64,000 nucleotides of DNA from CAYNHQ01 sp964397255 (GTDB lineage: Bacteria; Bdellovibrionota_G; JALEGL01; DATDPG01): positions 248,001-312,000 of the forward strand of contig CAYNHQ010000002.1 of assembly GCA_964397255.1 (NCBI GenBank), given 5' to 3'. The position numbers and the translations under genes were made by a program. Shown in pieces: positions 1 to 8,334 of the stretch; the first letter of the stretch is position 1, and the number at the start of each line of letters is the position of its first letter. The notes under the pieces are model-generated. The model was not told where the DNA came from and made no database searches. It saw only the letters and a program-made list of their open reading frames with translations.

Positions 1-1158
1 AAAGTACTCCAGTGGAGGGAAAGTACTGCTGACGGTTCCGGAAACTTTCTTCCCTGAGATCAGCCTACCGTCTTCGTTCAGAACAAAATTGATGTTGTTG
101 GTCGGCGTTCCCAGAACGGTCGTGACGGGAGTGGACTGGGTTTGGTCATCGACTTTGGGATCGAAGCTTTCATTACTGCCGCTATAGAATTCCGTGGCGA
201 TGTAGGGAGGATAGGGAGTGAAGGCGTTGATCGGTCGAACGACCGGCTCGATGGAAACGTCGTATGTTCCGGCGTTCAAATTAGCGCAAAAATATTCGCC
301 GTTATCTTTTAGCTGGGAATCTGAAATCCAAGAGACCACATCAAATAACGAATTGGTTGTGTTTCGACAAACCACGTTCACAGCACGAACCCCTTCGCCT
401 GTTCGCCTTCTGATTTTCCCATAGATAGATGCCCTGTTTTCATAATTCGGACTGCGTGGATAGAGAAACCCGAGAGAAAACTCATCGTCGGGATTGGGGA
501 TCGCCGTCTGGTCGGGTTTATTTCCCAGTGTGTCGAACATCGTAGGTACATCCTCATCCTTCGTCCCCAAAAGGTCAGCATTTATTTGGGTGTGGGAAAG
601 ATTGAGCATGTGGCCAAATTCGTGAACAGCCGTTGCCGTGAGTGTAATTTCACTCGGGGCGAGGCCATTTAAAATGGCGAGTCCTTCGGTGATTGAATGA
701 TTTGAACTTACTAACTTGCCCGGTGAGGCCACTCCCAAAATACAGCCCTGTGGCGAATTGCAATCCGAAGCGCCTGTTCCAAAAAGGTCATCAATGATGG
801 CCCCGTCGGAATCATAGATGACGATTGTATTTGTTCCATCCGCTGAAACGGTTCGAGGTGCTCCTTCGCTGTCGATCGTCACGTAATTTGTGTAATTCGA
901 GCCATCCACATCGACCGACATCATCCCATCGGATACAAAGGACACATCTGCAATTGTTACTCCGGCCCAGGCGCCTAGAGCACTTGCCACGAGCATGTTC
1001 GGATTTGGAATTGCGCCCAGGGTACCTTGGTCGGTCTTATAGTGAATCGGTGTATGCGCCGCCCAACGATACGGAACACCTTTGAGATGATCGAGAAATC
1101 CGGCCCCCTGAGCCAAACGAACATAAAAAAGAATGCCCAAGAAGAGCACCTTCCTCAT
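1..1158 (-). CDS. Secreted metzincin-type zinc metalloprotease, 3' end outside window
   Basis: My own translation of the minus strand from the ATG at 1156-1158 stays open for 386 codons to the window edge, so the C-terminus is missing. It starts with a signal peptide (about residues 1-20). The zinc-binding motif HEFGHMLNLSH lies at residues 179-189, fitting the metzincin pattern HExxHxxxxxH. VPTMFD at about 204-209 has a Met at 207 that suits the Met-turn. The order signal peptide, matrixin-like catalytic domain, then a region reading YGKIRRRTGEGVRAV suggests a beta-sandwich carboxypeptidase-regulatory-like repeat after the protease. The ATG overlaps the stop of the upstream gene as ATGA, so the two are probably translationally coupled. 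It probably cleaves proteins in the periplasm or outside the cell; the substrate is unknown. Family assignment rests on motif reading alone. Confidence 0.85.
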   Translation of the reverse strand, partial: MRKVLFLGILFYVRLAQGAGFLDHLKGVPYRWAAHTPIHYKTDQGTLGAIPNPNMLVASALGAWAGVTIADVSFVSDGMMSVDVDGSNYTNYVTIDSEGAPRTVSADGTNTIVIYDSDGAIIDDLFGTGASDCNSPQGCILGVASPGKLVSSNHSITEGLAILNGLAPSEITLTATAVHEFGHMLNLSHTQINADLLGTKDEDVPTMFDTLGNKPDQTAIPNPDDEFSLGFLYPRSPNYENRASIYGKIRRRTGEGVRAVNVVCRNTTNSLFDVVSWISDSQLKDNGEYFCANLNAGTYDVSIEPVVRPINAFTPYPPYIATEFYSGSNESFDPKVDDQTQSTPVTTVLGTPTNNINFVLNEDGRLISGKKVSGTVSSTFPPLEYF

Positions 1159-1748
1159 GGCCGCTCCTGCTGATGAATTTGGACCAATTCACGTAATTCT
1201 CCGAGACGAAGCACGGGGGAATGAGAATTTTCGAAACCCATATCTCGGGTTCGAGAAATCAAACGGCTGCCGCGAAGTTGTTGGAAAAGAATAGGATTAC
1301 CGGAATGGACCAGCAATGCGTCGTCACGATATTTGTTTTCTTTGGCTGGGAACCGAAAAACTCCTTGATGAAGACCCGCGGGACTCGCCAACCCTATTCG
1401 GCTCGGCCGGCGAAGAAAAACAACGGCCGTCTCCCCCACCTGAAACCGAGGAAGATCGGCTAGAACTCCGGAACGGATTGGGTTTGCCGTTCCAACTTGG
1501 CGAACGGAAATCGTCCCTGTTGTATTATTCCCCTTCCAGATCTCGCGTACTTTAAAAGTGGTTACAAAGGCTCGGAGGCCGTTGAGCGCTTTATCGTCTT
1601 GTATGGAAAGAACGGTTCCGACAAAAACTTGATCCGAGGCATCAATGAGACCCTCCAAATTCGCAGGTTGGACAAACAAGGCAAAAGAACGATTTGAGGC
1701 CAGGCAAGTGAGAAGCAAAAGTAGATATTTAAAACTTCGCATCACCAT
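1155..1748 (-). CDS. Exported protein of unknown function, coupled to the metalloprotease gene
   Basis: A 197-residue protein with a clear N-terminal signal peptide (hydrophobic about residues 8-24). I do not recognise a named family. The mature part is soluble, with alternating short hydrophobic strands (FVGTVLSIQ, VTTFKVREIWKG, VGETAVVFL) as in a small beta-rich domain. Translation could start at residue 1 or at the ATG at residue 3. Its first codons overlap the end of the upstream barrel-like gene, and its TGA overlaps the protease ATG. It is therefore the middle gene of a three-gene unit. A plausible but unproven role is a chaperone, inhibitor or accessory domain for the protease made from the next gene. 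Confidence 0.75.
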   Translation of the reverse strand: MVMRSFKYLLLLLTCLASNRSFALFVQPANLEGLIDASDQVFVGTVLSIQDDKALNGLRAFVTTFKVREIWKGNNTTGTISVRQVGTANPIRSGVLADLPRFQVGETAVVFLRRPSRIGLASPAGLHQGVFRFPAKENKYRDDALLVHSGNPILFQQLRGSRLISRTRDMGFENSHSPVLRLGELRELVQIHQQERP

Positions 1749-2545
1749 TTTCCTCCCAGCGCAAAAAGCGCCTGCCCTCGAACAAAAAGAGGAAGCCCCT
1801 TCGTCGCGAACGGCGTGACTTGAAAAGAAGCCAGCTCTGCATCGATAAAAAAAGTCTCGCCGATGGGGAATCGAAAACCCCCTCCCACGTCGAACGTCGC
1901 AGCGACAAAAGATTTTCCATTTCCGGCAAATCGCTCAAACATGGTGGCCCCTCGAATCACCAATGTAGCCATATCCCACTCCGCAACGTCGAAGAGCGTT
2001 TCAATTCCAAGTCCGAAGTCATGAAAGCCCCCACCCATGGAATATTCGACCGGAAGGCCGATCGCGACCCCTTTCCAAAAACGATGCTCGTATGAAGCGC
2101 CCATTCGAAATTGCGTCGTCCCAAAATTATGAATGTCGTAGACCGGACCGACAAAAAGTCTCGCTTCCTGTTTCTTTTGCCGCGGAGGAATTGAAGATTT
2201 GCTTTTCTCCTCCTTTTGCTTCGCCTTTTGCTCTTCAGGCGGAGGGGCGGCCGTCGTCGCTTCCGTTCTGGGATGGGGATCTACCGTCACCTGATCCGTC
2301 TCCATCCATCCTTCTATATTTTCCATATTTCGAGTGAACCCCACAAGATACCGGCTCCCTCTTTTCTTATAGACTCGAATAGGAAAGCCGGTTGGCAGCG
2401 TGGTTACTGAATGCCCCCCCTCAGGCGTGCCAAATACGGTTCCCTGAATTCCTTTGACTTCACCCGCATAATAGATGCCCCCATAGGTCGCCGAGACGTA
2501 AAGGGAAATAACAAGGAAGAGCAAAAAGTTTGCAAATTTCAACAT
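1742..2545 (-). CDS. Envelope protein: SH3-like N-domain plus beta-barrel-like C-domain
   Basis: A 267-residue protein with a signal peptide (about 1-22). Residues about 25-88 look like a small SH3-type beta domain (PIRVYKKRGSRYLVGF, then EGWMETDQVTV). A charged, low-complexity linker rich in Pro, Lys and Glu follows at about 90-128. Residues about 129-267 alternate polar and hydrophobic residues with many Gly and aromatic positions, as in a small outer-membrane beta-barrel, and the protein ends in W. This predicts an outer-membrane location with the SH3 part facing the periplasm or peptidoglycan. It is the first gene of the metalloprotease cassette and overlaps the next gene by a few bases. 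No named family recognised. Confidence 0.7.
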   Translation of the reverse strand: MLKFANFLLFLVISLYVSATYGGIYYAGEVKGIQGTVFGTPEGGHSVTTLPTGFPIRVYKKRGSRYLVGFTRNMENIEGWMETDQVTVDPHPRTEATTAAPPPEEQKAKQKEEKSKSSIPPRQKKQEARLFVGPVYDIHNFGTTQFRMGASYEHRFWKGVAIGLPVEYSMGGGFHDFGLGIETLFDVAEWDMATLVIRGATMFERFAGNGKSFVAATFDVGGGFRFPIGETFFIDAELASFQVTPFATKGLPLFVRGQALFALGGKW

Positions 2546-2563
2546 GCTTTCTAGATTGGAGAG

Positions 2564-3043
2564 ATGATGAACCGAATATGGCCCCTTACTTTCCTTATGT
2601 TATCCTCTCTTGGCTGCGCGACACAAGCTCCTTCAACCCCAGCGGCAAGTTCTTCTCCCGCTACTAAATCGGCGCCGAAAACCACTGCCGCTGCTAAATC
2701 GGCGGCTGTGAAGAAAGGAAATATTACCGTATTGGAAGCCGTGGCCTGTCGATCGATTGCGGAGCGGTCCCCGGTTGAACCCGGCACGACATTTAAGTCC
2801 GACATTGGTCGGATCTACGTCTACACAAGAATAACGAACGACGGAGGAAGCGACACCACCATTTCCCACAATTGGTTCTTTAACGGAACAAAACTCGCTA
2901 CAGTCACGCTTCCGGTAAAGGGAGAAAACTGGAGAACGTTCAGCTCAAAGAGTGTTCAACCCACACAAAAGGGTGATTGGAAGGTCGACGTGGTTCATTC
3001 CAACGGAGACGTGATTACCTCCGTCCCCTTTAAGATCGAATAG
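2564..3043 (+). CDS. DUF2914 lipoprotein
   Basis: A 159-residue protein with a lipoprotein signal (LSSLGC, lipidated Cys at 18). An Ala/Ser/Lys/Thr-rich linker (about 19-50) is followed by a DUF2914-type domain (about 53-159). The family hallmarks are visible: VYTRITNDGG, SHNWFFNG, WRTFSSKSV, GDWKVDVVHSNGDV and a final FKIE. DUF2914 has no firm biochemical function; it is a small beta domain found in envelope and membrane proteins. The gene is divergent from the cassette at 2545, with 18 bp between the start codons. A second DUF2914 domain occurs in the membrane protein at 24430-25521. Two adjacent ATG codons leave the start ambiguous by one residue. Confidence 0.85.
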   Translation: MMNRIWPLTFLMLSSLGCATQAPSTPAASSSPATKSAPKTTAAAKSAAVKKGNITVLEAVACRSIAERSPVEPGTTFKSDIGRIYVYTRITNDGGSDTTISHNWFFNGTKLATVTLPVKGENWRTFSSKSVQPTQKGDWKVDVVHSNGDVITSVPFKIE

Positions 3044-3156
3044 ACTCCATTCTCGCGGTGAGCAGGAAACCGCCGCCCCAATTTCTAGCTATTAGACCAT
3101 AAGTATTCAAAATTTAAGGCTTATGCTGCGGCATAGGTTTTGGGTTATCCCCTCAT

Positions 3157-4239
3157 ATGTTGAACCGCTCTGCCGCAAACAAGCTCATTTTAGCTGCGGG
3201 TCTATTTTCGCTTTTCCTGGGTTGCGGGAAAAATAACGGAGACGAAACCCATGTAAAACCCTCACCAACTCCAACCTCTGGCCCCACCAATTCTGATTAC
3301 AACCTTTCCCGATACGCGAAAATCTCCTCCCGAAGCTCAAGCAACCCAGATAGTTCTGAGTTTAGCGACCATTATGCTGCGACCAATGTTCGCGATGGAT
3401 TTGTGGGAGGCGGGACAGACGGAACTCTTCCCGATGGATATATTTGGATCCCCGCGTCTGGCACGACGACCAGCAGTCGCATTCGACTTGAATGGAACAG
3501 TCAGGTCGTTGTCTCTTCTATTTCTATCTACGATAACCCTCAATCGGGAAACCAAGTTCTCGGGGGCAGCGTTTATTTTGAAAACAGTGTGGATACCCAC
3601 GCAAGTCTTCCACTCGCTACGTTTGGCGAACTCCCCGATGACGCTAAATCGGCGGCATTCGTATCCGCTCCCGGAGGTCCGATCACGGCGCTCGAAGTGG
3701 CGATCGTCAAAAGCAAGGGAAGCTCTCCCGGCATTTCCGAAATCGTCGTCAAGGGACATCGCGTAGAGGAAGCCATTGCCGAAGGTAATGTCGCCCGATC
3801 TGGAGCTTTTCCCAAAGGCGAACAAGTTGCTGTCAAGGATCCATACTCGGGCCCCGCCACCGGGCCCTATCGTTTAGAGAAACTTATTGACGGAGATCTT
3901 TCGAACAACTCGATGTGGATTTCCAATGGGCTCGGGATTAACGCCAGACTTTCCATGGAATTTGATCGAGTCTATGACGTGAAAAAAATCACCTTGTACG
4001 ACCGGACCGATATGGCTGGTTTTAATCGCACCACAACGCGATTTACGAGCGGACAAATTACTTCTTCGAGCCTCACACAGCCAAAAACGTTTTCCAAGGA
4101 CACAACGGCTCCCTCTGTAGATGTCGTTTTCGATCCACCCGTATCGATGGACAAGTTCCAAGTGGAGTTCTCGAATGTGGTTTACGGCTCGGATACGGGA
4201 CTTCGAGAAATCGAAGTGACCGGCGAATACAAACCCTAA
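3157..4239 (+). CDS. Lipoprotein with two discoidin-like (F5/8 type C) domains
   Basis: A 360-residue protein with a lipobox (SLFLGC, Cys 23) and a Pro/Thr/Ser linker (about 33-45). Two tandem domains follow (about 47-205 and 210-360), each reading as a galactose-binding-like beta sandwich. The first has NLSRYAKISSRSSS, then RIRLEWNSQVVVSSISIYDN, then EIVVKGH. The second has VARSGAF, LIDGDLSNNSMWIS, LSMEFDRVYDVKKITLYDR and a closing REIEVTGEY. Such domains usually bind glycans or other surface ligands, so a surface-anchored adhesion or carbohydrate-binding role is likely. Its stop overlaps the stop of the convergent TPR gene. An AT-rich leader (3095-3156) precedes it and resembles the leader of the repeat lipoprotein gene at 26158. 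Confidence 0.75.
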   Translation: MLNRSAANKLILAAGLFSLFLGCGKNNGDETHVKPSPTPTSGPTNSDYNLSRYAKISSRSSSNPDSSEFSDHYAATNVRDGFVGGGTDGTLPDGYIWIPASGTTTSSRIRLEWNSQVVVSSISIYDNPQSGNQVLGGSVYFENSVDTHASLPLATFGELPDDAKSAAFVSAPGGPITALEVAIVKSKGSSPGISEIVVKGHRVEEAIAEGNVARSGAFPKGEQVAVKDPYSGPATGPYRLEKLIDGDLSNNSMWISNGLGINARLSMEFDRVYDVKKITLYDRTDMAGFNRTTTRFTSGQITSSSLTQPKTFSKDTTAPSVDVVFDPPVSMDKFQVEFSNVVYGSDTGLREIEVTGEYKP

Positions 4240-7200
4240 TTCGAGGGGCTCTTCCCTACATTTGAAAGAGGATCAACCTGTATCGCTTTCCCGAACGACT
4301 CGTTTGCGGCGCGGCTGTTACCCTTTTCTTGATAAAGCTGCCCCAATCGATAGTGCGCATCGTAGAGTTTGGGATTTAACGCCACAGCCTTCTTGAAAAG
4401 ATCGATCGCCTCGTCACTCTTCTTTCGGGATTGAGCCACACGTCCTAACCCATAATAGGCGTCGGCAGAATTGGGATCGATGGACCTCGCACGTTCAAAT
4501 TCCGATTCGGCTTCTGCCACCTTGTTGGAGTCTAAGAAAAGACTGCCTCGCAGAACATAGGCTCCCGCAGGGGGAGTTCCTGCACGAAAAATCATGTCGA
4601 GTTCTCTCTCCGCAGCCTTTGGATCCTTGGATTCGTATTTGAGCTTGGCTAATTCGAGACGCATTTCACCGTCGTTGGGATGCTTCTCCAAGTACTTCTC
4701 CAAAATCTTCGCGGCGCCCCTTGGATCCTTCTTGTCCCGTTTGAATCCGACCAACCAGAGTGTGGCTTCCTTATGATCCGGATTAACCTTCAAGACCTCC
4801 TGATATTGATCCGCGGCTTTTTCGAACTCTTCGTGCTCATAATAGGTCTTCGCCAGCATCATTCGCGCATCATGAAAATCGCTTTTACGGTTAATCGCGT
4901 TTTTGAGCGATTCGACTCGCTCCGAGGTCTCCGATTTTTCCGTCAAAAGCTTTGCTTTCTCGTACCAGGGATACGGATTCTTCCCATCGAGTGACGCGGC
5001 CTGTTCAAACGACTGCAACGCCTCCTTTTTCTTTTTGAGTCCCGCCTGCGCCAAACCTAATTCATAAAAGGAGTCTCCTCGTGTGGCGTCGAGGGATACC
5101 GATCGATGGAGTTCATTTTCGGCTTCACCAAACTGTTTTCCATCGTTGTGCATCGCCCCTAAACGATAATGAGCATATGCGTCTTTCGGAGTGAGTCGAA
5201 CGACCTCGGTATAGGCCTGGAATGCGCTCTTTGTATTCTTTTCCTCGTCATAAATCGTCGCAAGCCCCTTCCAACTTTCCGCATCCTTTGGATTGAGTTT
5301 CACCGCCTTTTCCAGCGCCGATGTAGCGGGGCCCAACTCCTTCTTTTTCAAAAGAAGGGCTCCCAGTCTGGCGTGGGCATTCGCATTTTGTGGGTCGAGT
5401 GTGATCTCCGTCCGGTAAGCCGAAATGGCTTTATCGCTCTCCCCCGCTTTGTCGAGCGATTCAGCCACTCCTTTGGCCAACTTTGGATTTTTGGAATCAA
5501 GCTTGAATGCTTTGTCGTAGGCCTCCGCGGCGTCCGACCAGGACTCGAACTTTACGCACGCCTCGGCGCGGCCGAGATGAGCCGCTCCATCCTTCGGATC
5601 GAGTTCTCCGGCTCGCCCAAAAGCCGCTGCGGCCTCTTTGAATTTGCCCATCTTCGTCGAAGTCCGGCCCAACTCCATAAATGCATCTTTTCGTTTGCCA
5701 TCGGCTTCCGTAGCTTTTTGGAAAGCTGCATCGGCTTCCGGAACTTGATTGGCTTTCGCGAGCGCACGACCATAGTCATACTGATATTGGGCGTTTTTGG
5801 GTTCGAGAATTGTGGCCTTCTGAAACGAAGCAATACCTCGCTCCAGTGTTCCGTTCGTTAACTCCAGCTTCCCGACTTCCCAATGAAGATCCGCCCGTTG
5901 TGAATCGTAACGAACAGCGGTTTTGAAACTGTTGAGCGCATCTACATTCATTTTTCTGGAGAGGTGAATGCGGGCAATTTTTTCATGGGCGGCAGCGTCT
6001 TTAGGGCTGAGCCGCACAACCTGTTGATATTCTTCCAGCGCCTTCGTGTAGGCAGGAAGCTCAAAATAGAGATCCGCCAGGAGACGATGTCCTTCTACGT
6101 CTCTCGGATTGGCCGCCACATAATTGCGTAACGAGCGACGGGCCCCTTCTTTGTCACCCGCCCCTACCTGGGCCTTTGCCATTTCAAGATAAAGCTGCGG
6201 CTTTCTTGGATTTAGACGAACCGCTTCATTGTAAGTCTTGGTCGCCTTGGTCCATTCTTTTAAACCCGCGTAGGAACGAGCCAGCCCGATCGAGCTGGCA
6301 GGCGAGGCCGGGCGAAGTCGATGAAGGGATTCATAGGCTTGGGCGGCGTCTTTCCAATTTTTTGCATCCGCCAATAGATTTCCCAAGTGTTCCCAGCCAT
6401 CCGCATGCTTGGGATCCGCCGACACAGTTCTGTGGAAAAATTCGATGGCCTGCTCGTTCTCCTTCCTTTCCTCGCGTAGTAGACCGGCTTGATAGGCTGG
6501 AAAGGCTTTTTTCGGTTCGAGGCCTGAAGCCTTTTCGTAGGCCTGAAGTGCTCCTAGTTTGTCTCCTTTTTTTTCTCGAGCCTGAGCTAAGAGCTCCCAT
6601 GCCGGGTAGTGATTTCGATCCAGCTCCACCGCCTTTTCAAGATGGGAAATGGCGGCCTCCCATTTCTTTGCTCGAAAAGCGATGGTTCCAAGAGCCGCCT
6701 CGGCCGCGGCGTCGCGCGGTTCGAGATCTATTACTTTTTGGAAATTCTTCTCACTCTCGCTGTATTGGCCACTTTCGAAAGCGATCTCACCCATGGCTCG
6801 ATAGGCGGGAGTATATTTGGGATCAATTTCCGTGACCTTTTGATAGGCCACCACGGCCTCTTTTTTCTTGCCGGCTCTACGGTGGAGCTCCGCCAACCGA
6901 ACAAACGCATCGCGATTTTTTGGTTCGATTTTTGTCAGGCGCGTCATCGCTTCCGTTTCCGTGGCCGGATCATTCGACGCACGAGAAACGTCGACTAATC
7001 CATGAACGTATTCCTCATTGTTCGGATCGGCGGCGATGGCATTTCGATAGGCTGCCTTGGCCTTCGCATAGTCTTTACGCTGCATGAACGCACGGGCTCG
7101 ATTCGCTTCGGCTCGGTGATACTTTGGATTGATACGAAGGGCGGAATCGAATGCGGCGATCGCGCCATCCAGATCTCCTATTCCCAATCGCGCCTCCCCT

Positions 7201-8204
7201 AACCCATTTTGAACGGCGGCATCGTTCGGATTTCGTTTCGCGAGCTCACCGTAAAAATCCACCGCCTTACCATATTTTTGTGTGGCGATGCTGAGTCGCG
7301 CGGCCGCCTGAAGTCCGGCCTGTTGTTGCGCTGACGTGGCGTCTTTGTTCATCCCCACTTTTTCATATTGATCGAGCGCATCGCTCTTTTTGCCTTCACC
7401 TTCATACAGAGCCGCCAAACTCAATCGCGCTTCATGATCATTGGAATTGAGATCGAGAGCTCTCTTAAGTTCCGGCTTGGCTTCGTCGAGTCGACCGAGC
7501 TCTACCAAAGCAATTCCAAGGTAGCGCTGGCCGAGCGCCTCATTATGATTGTTGGAAAGAAGTTGGCGCGCTTCATTTTCCACTTGCGGCCATTTCTTCT
7601 GGACCACCAGTTCGGCCAATCTTTCACGAGACTCCCATGTGGGGCCGAGCAGCTTCGAACGATTCCCGCCACTGAACTCCTGCCGAGCGGCCTCCATTTT
7701 CCCCGCTTCAAGATAGGCCTGACCGAGCGCTCCGCGAACCCATGGATCAGAAGGAGCTTCCGTCTTGAGTCGCTCGAGTGTTCGAATTCCATTTTGTAAT
7801 TTTCCACTTCGGACTTCCGACAATGCCTGACCTACACGAGCCGGCATTTGATCGGATTTGAGGGAAAGAGCCCGAGTAAATCGTTTTGATGCCGCCGAAG
7901 GATCTCCTTTTTCGAGCGCGACAAAGCCAAGTTCTGTATTGGCTTCGGCCAGGTTTGCATCGATTTCGAGCGCTCGTTCTAATGCAATGGTCGCCCCCTG
8001 CAAATTCCCTCGTTTCCGCTCGATTTGGCCCATGCCCAGGTAGGCGCGCGCGTCTTTTGGATTCGCGATGACCGCTTTACGATAGGCATTCAGCGCTTCG
8101 TCCAAGTCGTTTTCCGTCGAAGCGGAAAAAGCGGGAACGAAAGGCACCAACATGGTGAAAAGGAAGAGAAAAACTGCAATTTTTCGATGGAGTTGGGGGT
8201 TCAT
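4236..8204 (-). CDS. Exported giant TPR protein (1322 aa)
   Basis: After a signal peptide (about 1-29) almost all of the 1322 residues are 34-residue tetratricopeptide repeats, roughly 35 copies by length. The repeat core is easy to see, for example AYLGMGQIERKRGNLQGA and AYYGLGRVAQSRKKSDEA, with the usual Pro at repeat ends (DPNSADAYY). No catalytic domain is visible. TPR arrays are protein-binding superhelices, so this is probably a periplasmic scaffold. It is divergent from the 2767-aa TPR gene, with 130 bp between the start codons, which suggests shared regulation. M. xanthus GltD/AgmU is also a long exported TPR protein of the gliding machine. I infer a possible parallel but cannot show orthology, because TPR arrays look alike by convergence. 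Confidence 0.9.
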   Translation of the reverse strand: MNPQLHRKIAVFLFLFTMLVPFVPAFSASTENDLDEALNAYRKAVIANPKDARAYLGMGQIERKRGNLQGATIALERALEIDANLAEANTELGFVALEKGDPSAASKRFTRALSLKSDQMPARVGQALSEVRSGKLQNGIRTLERLKTEAPSDPWVRGALGQAYLEAGKMEAARQEFSGGNRSKLLGPTWESRERLAELVVQKKWPQVENEARQLLSNNHNEALGQRYLGIALVELGRLDEAKPELKRALDLNSNDHEARLSLAALYEGEGKKSDALDQYEKVGMNKDATSAQQQAGLQAAARLSIATQKYGKAVDFYGELAKRNPNDAAVQNGLGEARLGIGDLDGAIAAFDSALRINPKYHRAEANRARAFMQRKDYAKAKAAYRNAIAADPNNEEYVHGLVDVSRASNDPATETEAMTRLTKIEPKNRDAFVRLAELHRRAGKKKEAVVAYQKVTEIDPKYTPAYRAMGEIAFESGQYSESEKNFQKVIDLEPRDAAAEAALGTIAFRAKKWEAAISHLEKAVELDRNHYPAWELLAQAREKKGDKLGALQAYEKASGLEPKKAFPAYQAGLLREERKENEQAIEFFHRTVSADPKHADGWEHLGNLLADAKNWKDAAQAYESLHRLRPASPASSIGLARSYAGLKEWTKATKTYNEAVRLNPRKPQLYLEMAKAQVGAGDKEGARRSLRNYVAANPRDVEGHRLLADLYFELPAYTKALEEYQQVVRLSPKDAAAHEKIARIHLSRKMNVDALNSFKTAVRYDSQRADLHWEVGKLELTNGTLERGIASFQKATILEPKNAQYQYDYGRALAKANQVPEADAAFQKATEADGKRKDAFMELGRTSTKMGKFKEAAAAFGRAGELDPKDGAAHLGRAEACVKFESWSDAAEAYDKAFKLDSKNPKLAKGVAESLDKAGESDKAISAYRTEITLDPQNANAHARLGALLLKKKELGPATSALEKAVKLNPKDAESWKGLATIYDEEKNTKSAFQAYTEVVRLTPKDAYAHYRLGAMHNDGKQFGEAENELHRSVSLDATRGDSFYELGLAQAGLKKKKEALQSFEQAASLDGKNPYPWYEKAKLLTEKSETSERVESLKNAINRKSDFHDARMMLAKTYYEHEEFEKAADQYQEVLKVNPDHKEATLWLVGFKRDKKDPRGAAKILEKYLEKHPNDGEMRLELAKLKYESKDPKAAERELDMIFRAGTPPAGAYVLRGSLFLDSNKVAEAESEFERARSIDPNSADAYYGLGRVAQSRKKSDEAIDLFKKAVALNPKLYDAHYRLGQLYQEKGNSRAANESFGKAIQVDPLSNVGKSPSN

Positions 8205-8334
8205 GGGCCCCTACCTAAGAGATTCAGAGGAATTGGTCAAATAAGGCATCTCATTGAATTGCAACCTGGTTGAGGAAGAGAGAGAAAAGGGCTATGGTTC
8301 CGCGCCTTTTTGAGGGCCTAAGAAAACTGAATCT
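8205..8334. promoter_or_regulatory. Divergent intergenic region between two giant TPR genes
   Basis: This 130-bp gap separates the start codons of the two divergent TPR genes and must hold promoters for both unless one is transcribed from inside the other. I see no convincing -35/-10 pair and no dyad stronger than chance. No clear Shine-Dalgarno sequence lies just upstream of the plus-strand ATG at 8335. Confidence 0.4.
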
